Below the pieces are notes generated by a model, which was not told where the DNA came from, ran no database searches, and worked only from the letters and a program-made list of their open reading frames with translations. The translations under genes and the position numbers were made by a program. DNA of 64,000 bases. It comes from Palsa-504 sp050011155 (lineage in GTDB: Bacteria > Actinomycetota > Actinomycetes > Streptosporangiales > Streptosporangiaceae). Location of the stretch: contig JBEKJP010000012.1 in assembly GCA_050011155.1 (NCBI GenBank), positions 18,718 to 82,717 on the forward strand, given 5' to 3'. Positions 58,871-64,000 of this stretch are shown here, piece by piece (the first letter of the stretch is position 1; each line of letters begins with the position of its first letter).

Positions 58871-60489
58871 GGCTCGTCCGCCTCTAGCTCGCGCAGGACC
58901 GCGATCAGGGCCGCCTCGTCGCCGCTGGTGTGGTCGAGCACGGCCATCAGCGCGTGCAGCACCAGGTGGCGGTCCTGCCCGGCGTCGAGCAGCCGCTGGG
59001 CGGCCTCCCACAGCTCGGGCGGGTCGCCGCGCCAGAGCCGGTCGGCCAGCACCACGTGCCGCTCGATGTGCCGGCCCACCCCGCCGGGGGCGGGGGTGGC
59101 GTGGTCGGCGGCGATCAGCGCGCGCCGGTCCCGCGGGTCGGCCGGGTCCAGGATGGACAGGTCGGCACCGGAGTGCCAGCCTTCCAGGACCGGGAACGCG
59201 AACGCCCGGCGCGGCAGCGCCTCCAGATCGGCGTCCGGCAGCAGCCGCCGGACCAGCGCGTAGTCCAAGCCGAACTCGGCCGGGTCGCGGTAGGCCTGGG
59301 CGAACCGGCTGATCGAGTTGAACACCGCCTCGAGCGAGTCGGTGATGACCGCCTCGCTCAGCCCGCAGCGCCGGCCCGCCCAGCGCACCCAGACGGCCAG
59401 CACGTGCGGCATCGCGTCCTGCTCGGCGAACGACAGCATCACCTTGCGCGGCAGCCAGCCGAGCAGGAAGGCCTCCACCTTGGTGGGGCTCATCCGCAGC
59501 GGCCGCCCGAAATCCTTGTCGCAGCCGTAGTCGATGATCCGGTCGGCGCAGTGGCTGGCCGACCCGCGGTCCGACAGGTCCTCGGCCTCGTCGGAGGCGA
59601 GGAACTCGGCCGCGAGCATGGCCCGGCGGTCCTTGCTCCAGGCCTGCCGGCGTCCGGTCACGTTCAGCGGTCCGGTCGCCGACAGCGAGCGGGCCCGGAA
59701 CGGCGGCAGCGCCCTGATCCGGGCCCTGATGAACGCGTGGTACGACGGGAAGGACTCGCTGACCTGCGGGTCGTTCACCGAGTCGGTCACGGTCAGCGCG
59801 CTCTCCAGCATGTGCCTGGCCTGGCCCGCGTCCACCTGCCGGAACGCGTACTTGCCCTCGGCCCCGCGCTGGCTGCTCGCCTCGCGGCAGTGATCGAGCA
59901 GCTTGCCCACCCGGGAGGTGACCCAGCCGTCCTTGATCATCCCGTCGGTGTTGTAGTCGATCACAGAGACCAGCGCGTGCGGCTCCTCCCCGGCGTAGCT
60001 GAACACGCAGATGACCTCGTCGGTGTCGCCGAGATCGTCCGGGTTGACGTAGCACTCGGCCGAGGTCACCGCGCCCAGGTGCTCGGCCCAGCCGGGGCAG
60101 TGCACGCCGGCCTCGATCAGCTCCAGGGCGGCGCGCTCGGCCTTGGCCGCCTGCCGCGGGGTGCCGAGGCAGGCGATGCCGGACAGCAGGGCCAGCGCCG
60201 CCGGGCTGCGCTGCTCGCTCGCGTAGTCGACCAGGCCCTCGCCGACCAGTTGCTCGACGGTGGCCGCCCGGCGACCGCCGCCGCGCTGGCCCCACCAGGT
60301 ACCGAGCAGCTCGCTGACCATGAGCTCGGCGTCGAGCGGGCTGCGTACGGCCAGCAGCTCACGCGCCGCGCGCAACAGCTCGGCGAACAGCGCGTTGGGC
60401 GGCGGCGAGCCACCGCGCCGCTGACCGCCCCCTGATCCGCCGGGGGGCTGGCCGGGCGGGGGCTGGCTTCGTCGGCTCTGCGGGCTCAC
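58867..60489 (-). CDS. Conserved hypothetical protein of actinobacteria
   Basis: 540 residues with no recognised domain. The first 30 residues are Pro/Gly/Arg/Gln-rich. Conserved-looking segments include LLGTWWGQRGG, ECYVNPDDLGDTDEVICVFSY, AEFLASDEAEDLSDRGSASH, and LGWLPRKVMLSFAEQDAMP. No membrane helix or signal. Stop overlaps the convergent oxoprolinase by four bases. The GTG start at 60489 is the only long-frame start; AGGG precedes it. Proteins like this occur beside the principal sigma-factor gene region in actinobacteria, which hints at a core but unknown role. Confidence 0.72.
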
Positions 60490-60723
60490 CCTGATAGCCT
60501 CTCAGATCTGGACATGCGGACGCTATGCTACGTTGTCATGCCCGCTGTGATTCCGCCTTCTAGACCGTTCGCGCCACGCCGGCGCGATTGCGGTGGGCGT
60601 GAACTGCAACCGTAGCAGTGTTCGCTGCCCGCGAATCCTCACACCTGGCCGCACTAATTGCCGGACTGTGGCAGGCTTAATTGGTTGGCAGCGGGAACGA
60701 TGATCCCGGGGAAGGAGCCGCCC

Positions 60724-60762
60724 ATGGCAGCCCCCGGCGCGGTACAAGGGCGTTCGTCGTGA
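60724..60762 (+). CDS. 12-codon upstream frame coupled to the phosphatase
   Basis: ATG at 60724 has the best ribosome-binding site of the area (AAGGAG, seven bases upstream) and reads MAAPGAVQGRSS to a TGA at 60760-60762. That stop overlaps the GTG start of the next gene as GTGA. It is not in the same frame as the phosphatase. It may be a translational leader, or simply a mis-placed ribosome-binding site for a different start. Confidence 0.5.
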   Translation: MAAPGAVQGRSS

Positions 60763-62972
60763 GCATGGATACGTCTGTGCCCAGGCAGCGGGACGCCTCG
60801 GATGCCGCTCTGGTGGACATGCTGACGCTGGAGGCGCCGGTCGGTCTGGCCCTATTCGGGTCCGATTTGCGTTTCCGGTGGGTGAATGCTGCCCTGGCGA
60901 GGCTCGGCGAGGACGCCGGAGTCGTCCCCCCGAGCCCCGAGGTTTCCGCGGTCCCTGTCGTACCCAAGGCCCCGGCGGACCCGGCTGCCTGCCACGGCCT
61001 GCTGCCCTCCGAGGCCTGGCCCGGGCCGGTCGGCGCCCGCGCGGAGGCCGCGCTGCGCAAGGTCCTGGACGAGGGGCGCGCGCTGACCGAGAGCGGCTAT
61101 CCCGCGGTCTTCTTGTCCCCCGGGCCCGCGCCCGCGGCCGAGTCCGAGGCTGCCGCCGCCGCTACTACCTCGGCCTCGGCCTCGGCCGAGGACGTGTCCG
61201 GCTGCGCCTCCTGGTTCCCGGTGCACGACGCGGCCGGGCGGGTGCACGGCGTCGGCCTGATCGTGCTCAACGTGGCCGGCCCGTCGGCCGAGGCGGCCGA
61301 GGCGGCCGCCGTGGCCGCGGCTGAGATCAGGCAAAGCGAGGAACGCTACCGCTCGCTGGTGCAGGGCGGCGCCCAGGTGGTGTGGGTGGCGGCGCCGGAC
61401 GGCTCGATGAAGGAAGACTCGCCTGAGTGGCGCTGGATCACCGGCCAGACCCAGGAGCAGTACGCCGGGTTCGGCTGGCTGGACGTGGTGCACCCGGAGG
61501 ACAGGGAGCGGGTCGAGCGGGACTGGCGGGAGTGCGTCCGGACCGGCAAGATCTTCGACGACCGGTACCGGATCCGGACCAAGGGCGGCTCGTACCGGCA
61601 TTACGACGTGCGCGCGGTGCCGATCGAGCGGGACGGCAAGATCGTCGAGTGGGTCGGGGCCAGCTCCGATGTGACCAGCCAGCGCGAGGCCGAGGAGATG
61701 CGCGGCCGGCTGACCGAGCAGCTGTCCGCCGCGGCGCTGCGCACGGCGCGGCTGCAGCAGGCGACCTCGATGCTGGCCGAGGCGCTGACGGTCGAGCAGG
61801 TGGTCGAGGTCATCACCGAGGTGGGCCGGACCGCGATCGGCGCGCTGCACTCGGCGGTGGCGCTGCTTGACGGCGCCCGGCTGCGGGTGGTCAACGACGA
61901 CCTGCGGAACGCGCTCGACTCGGCGCCAGGGCCGCTGACGCTGGAGTCGCCGAACGTGATGACCCGGGCGATCGCGACCCGCCGCCCGGTGCTGGTGGAA
62001 GACCCGGACGACCTGCGCAGGCAGTTCGACGGCGAGCTCGAGATCGACCCGGACCGCGTGGCCGCCTCGGACGAACGTTCCTGGGTCGGCCTGCCATTGC
62101 TAGCCGCGGGCGCGCCGCTGGGCGCGCTGCGGTTCTCCTTCGCCCGGCCGCGGAAGATCACCGAGGAGGAACGGGTCTTCCTGGAGGCCCTGGCCGGGCA
62201 GTGCTCGCTGGCGGTGGAGCGGGCGGGCCTGTACGAGCGGGAGCACACCACGGCCGAGACGCTGCAGCGGAGCCTGCTGCCCGACCGGCTGCCCACGCTG
62301 CCGCGCCTGGTGCTCGAGGCGACGTACCGCCCGGTGGCCAAGAACATGGAGATCGGCGGCGACTGGTACGACGCGTTCCGGCTGGCCGACCAGCGGCTGG
62401 CGGTGGCGCTCGGCGACGTCATGGGCAAGGGGCTGACCGCGGCGGCCGGGATGGGCCGGGTCCGCAACGCGCTGCGGGCGCTGGCGCTGACCGACCCGCG
62501 CCCGGCGGCGGTGCTCGGCGGCCTGGACCGGCTGTTCGCCGCGACCGAGGAGGAGGAGCAGGTCACCACCGTGGCCTACCTCGTCATCGACCCGGAAACC
62601 GGCGATGGCGTGCTCGGGAATGCCGGCCACCTGCCGGCCCTTGTTCTAGAGGCAGGTTGCGCGCCGCGGTTCGACGGAGTGGAAGCTGGCACGCCGCTGG
62701 GCTGGGCCAGCCCGAGGAAGCAGCACGCGTTCAGCCTGCGCCCCGGCAGTACTGCGGTCTTTTATTCTGACGGTCTGGTAGAGAACAGGAATCGTGGTCT
62801 GGACGCTGGTCTCGAGGAACTGGCCGCCGTGGCCGCACGGGCCGATGCGGAGCTATTGGCCCGTCCCGGGCGGTTTCTGGAGTACCTCGTGGAACGTATG
62901 CTCGCTGGGCACGAGCAAGACGACGACGTCACCGTGCTGGTCATGCACGTGCCGGCGAGGGAGCCCCAGTGA
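60759..62972 (+). CDS. PAS-GAF-SpoIIE (PP2C-type) serine phosphatase
   Basis: 737 residues from the GTG at 60759. A first PAS-like stretch is followed by an Ala-rich insert, then a PAS domain (about 195-320: ERYRSLVQGGAQVVWVAAPD, DVVHPEDRERVERDW), a GAF domain (about 335-500) and a SpoIIE phosphatase domain (about 510-735). Phosphatase metal-binding residues are in NMEIGGDWYDAFRL and AVALGDVMGKG, GNAGHLPALVL and FYSDGLVENRN; EQDDDVTVLVMHV is the final motif. Such enzymes dephosphorylate anti-anti-sigma factors and release a sigma factor. Start uncertain: an ATG at 60765 is also possible. Located just before hrdB, which is compatible with a role in sigma-factor control. Confidence 0.85.
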   Translation: MSMDTSVPRQRDASDAALVDMLTLEAPVGLALFGSDLRFRWVNAALARLGEDAGVVPPSPEVSAVPVVPKAPADPAACHGLLPSEAWPGPVGARAEAALRKVLDEGRALTESGYPAVFLSPGPAPAAESEAAAAATTSASASAEDVSGCASWFPVHDAAGRVHGVGLIVLNVAGPSAEAAEAAAVAAAEIRQSEERYRSLVQGGAQVVWVAAPDGSMKEDSPEWRWITGQTQEQYAGFGWLDVVHPEDRERVERDWRECVRTGKIFDDRYRIRTKGGSYRHYDVRAVPIERDGKIVEWVGASSDVTSQREAEEMRGRLTEQLSAAALRTARLQQATSMLAEALTVEQVVEVITEVGRTAIGALHSAVALLDGARLRVVNDDLRNALDSAPGPLTLESPNVMTRAIATRRPVLVEDPDDLRRQFDGELEIDPDRVAASDERSWVGLPLLAAGAPLGALRFSFARPRKITEEERVFLEALAGQCSLAVERAGLYEREHTTAETLQRSLLPDRLPTLPRLVLEATYRPVAKNMEIGGDWYDAFRLADQRLAVALGDVMGKGLTAAAGMGRVRNALRALALTDPRPAAVLGGLDRLFAATEEEEQVTTVAYLVIDPETGDGVLGNAGHLPALVLEAGCAPRFDGVEAGTPLGWASPRKQHAFSLRPGSTAVFYSDGLVENRNRGLDAGLEELAAVAARADAELLARPGRFLEYLVERMLAGHEQDDDVTVLVMHVPAREPQ

Positions 62973-63124
62973 GGTGCGGAGTGAGGTGCGGGGTGAGCCG
63001 GAGGGGGAGCGGCCCGGGCGTAGGCGTACAAGTCACTCCCGGCCGCGGCCTATGGTGATGAGTGGGAGGCAGGCGGGTTGAACCAGTCCCGAGTGGCATC
63101 TACCCAGCGAAGGAAGGGGTGACC

Positions 63125-64000
63125 GTGGTCGTGAGCGCTGCTAATTCCGCAGCGCGGAAGCGCCCCAGGACGTCGGACCAGGGGCCCCGGGCTGTCGAGG
63201 ATCAGGCGGTTCAGGCGGCTCAGCGGCCAGGTGGTTCTGGACCCCGGAATTCAGACGAAAACGGTTCCGGGCGGCGCACCGCCAACGCGGACTCCGAGGC
63301 GAAGGGCCTGACCGCCGTCGAACTCGACGACGCAGACCTGGACGCGGACGCGGAGCTCGAGAACTTCGACGACATCGACGCCGACGACGCCGACCTCGCC
63401 GACGACGCGGACCTCGAGGTCCTCGCCGACGAGGACCTCGCGGAAACCGACGACATCGGTGACGTCACCGAGGAAGAGGCCACCGAGGACGGCCCGGACG
63501 AGATCGAAGCGTCCGCAGCCGGCCAGCCCGCCGCGGCGGCGGGGGCGGCCACTCCGGCGGCACCGGATGCCCAGGTCGTCAAGATCGCCACGGACAACGC
63601 CAGCGAGGACGAGGAGATCTTCGTCTTCGGCGATGACGACGACGATCTTCCGGCCGCACAGGTCGCGGTGGCGGGTGCCACGGCCGACCCGGTCAAGGAC
63701 TACCTGAAGCAGATCGGCAAGGTGCCGCTGCTCAACGCCGAGCAAGAGGTCGAGCTGGCCAAGCGGATCGAGGCGGGCCTGTTCGCCGAGGAGAAGCTGG
63801 CCGAGGGCCGTCTCACGCTGAGCACCGACGGCCGTATCGACCTGGAGTGGATCGCCGAGGACGGCACCCGGGCCAAGAACCACCTGCTGGAGGCGAACCT
63901 GCGGCTGGTCGTGTCGCTGGCCAAGCGGTATACCGGGCGGGGGATGCTGTTCCTGGACCTGATCCAGGAGGGGAACCTGGGGCTGATCCGGGCGGTGGAG
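63125..64000 (+). CDS. hrdB: Principal RNA polymerase sigma factor (HrdB/RpoD), 5' part
   Basis: 292 codons reach the right edge of the window. The product starts VVSAANSAARKRPRTS (GTG at 63125, GGAAGG seven bases upstream). Residues about 55-135 are strongly acidic, with repeated Asp-Ala-Asp and Glu (region 1.1-like, typical of actinobacterial HrdB). Then come DPVKDYLKQIGKVPLLNAEQ (region 1.2) and AKNHLLEANLRLVVSLAKRY, TGRGMLFLDLIQEGNLGLIR (region 2.1-2.2), which bind core polymerase and the -10 element. The C-terminal regions 3-4 are outside the window. Principal sigma of the cell. Confidence 0.95.
   Translation, partial: MVVSAANSAARKRPRTSDQGPRAVEDQAVQAAQRPGGSGPRNSDENGSGRRTANADSEAKGLTAVELDDADLDADAELENFDDIDADDADLADDADLEVLADEDLAETDDIGDVTEEEATEDGPDEIEASAAGQPAAAAGAATPAAPDAQVVKIATDNASEDEEIFVFGDDDDDLPAAQVAVAGATADPVKDYLKQIGKVPLLNAEQEVELAKRIEAGLFAEEKLAEGRLTLSTDGRIDLEWIAEDGTRAKNHLLEANLRLVVSLAKRYTGRGMLFLDLIQEGNLGLIRAVE

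Noticed and set aside
63251..63883. 210-codon minus-strand frame antisense to hrdB
   Set aside because: It mirrors the acidic and sigma-region codons; the plus strand encodes the sigma factor.

Overview
The window comes from a very GC-rich actinobacterium. The support is direct: a mycothiol ligase gene (mshC), the lexA / LysM / nrdR / nrdJ neighbourhood, an HrdB-type principal sigma factor with a long acidic N-terminal region, a tRNA-His next to orn, and a tmsA/tmsB pair for 10-methyl branched fatty acids. The gene content fits a filamentous or Streptosporangiales/Streptomycetales-like lineage better than a mycobacterium, but no species is claimed. Most genes are chromosomal housekeeping or regulatory genes, with accessory blocks between them.

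Layout. 1-4.7 kb (mostly minus strand): truncated LCP cell-wall ligase, tRNA-His, orn, a degraded amidase-like protein, and a DapA-family aldolase coupled to a small membrane protein, with repeat-rich spacers. 4.7-9 kb: two membrane proteases (CPBP and M50-like), an IclR regulator and an amidase. 9-14.6 kb: mshC (with an extra in-frame hairpin-coding insert), a DUF4192 protein and tmsA-tmsB. 14.6-25.3 kb: a fragment of a polyketide ketosynthase, leuS behind a Leu-codon leader peptide and terminator, lexA divergent from a LysM protein with a tandem array of LexA-like boxes between them, then nrdR and an nrdJ interrupted by two inteins. 25.3-33.6 kb is accessory: an unknown protein, a PspC-domain protein, an unusual fusion of a DUF4143 ATPase with a GT-C glycosyltransferase, DinB, a sulfatase whose 3' end runs antisense through a broken dehydrogenase gene, and PadR. 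33.8-38.8 kb: an ABC importer operon (ATPase, two permeases, two binding lipoproteins, one frameshifted gene).

38.8-44.4 kb holds the most system-like block: four consecutive minus-strand genes for a subtilisin-like protease, an ECF-type sigma factor, a small protein with a carboxypeptidase-regulatory-like beta fold, and a TPR-CHAT protein with an intact His/Cys dyad. 44.7-50.5 kb: paired nitroreductase paralogues, MarR-MFS efflux, a short element with inverted terminal repeats that supplies the end of the MFS gene, a MerR regulator with a leaderless-looking promoter, and DoxX. 50.5-64 kb: GNAT, amidohydrolase, a membrane-anchored double AAA+ protein, 5-oxoprolinase, an unknown conserved protein, a PAS-GAF-SpoIIE phosphatase behind a 12-codon upstream frame, and the start of hrdB.

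How it fits together. DNA-damage control (LexA acting on a cell-wall LysM protein), dNTP supply (NrdR acting on NrdJ) and general transcription (HrdB, a PP2C-type phosphatase) sit with redox and lipid functions (mycothiol, 10-methylstearate). The protease-sigma-CHAT operon resembles a regulated proteolytic switch or conflict system.
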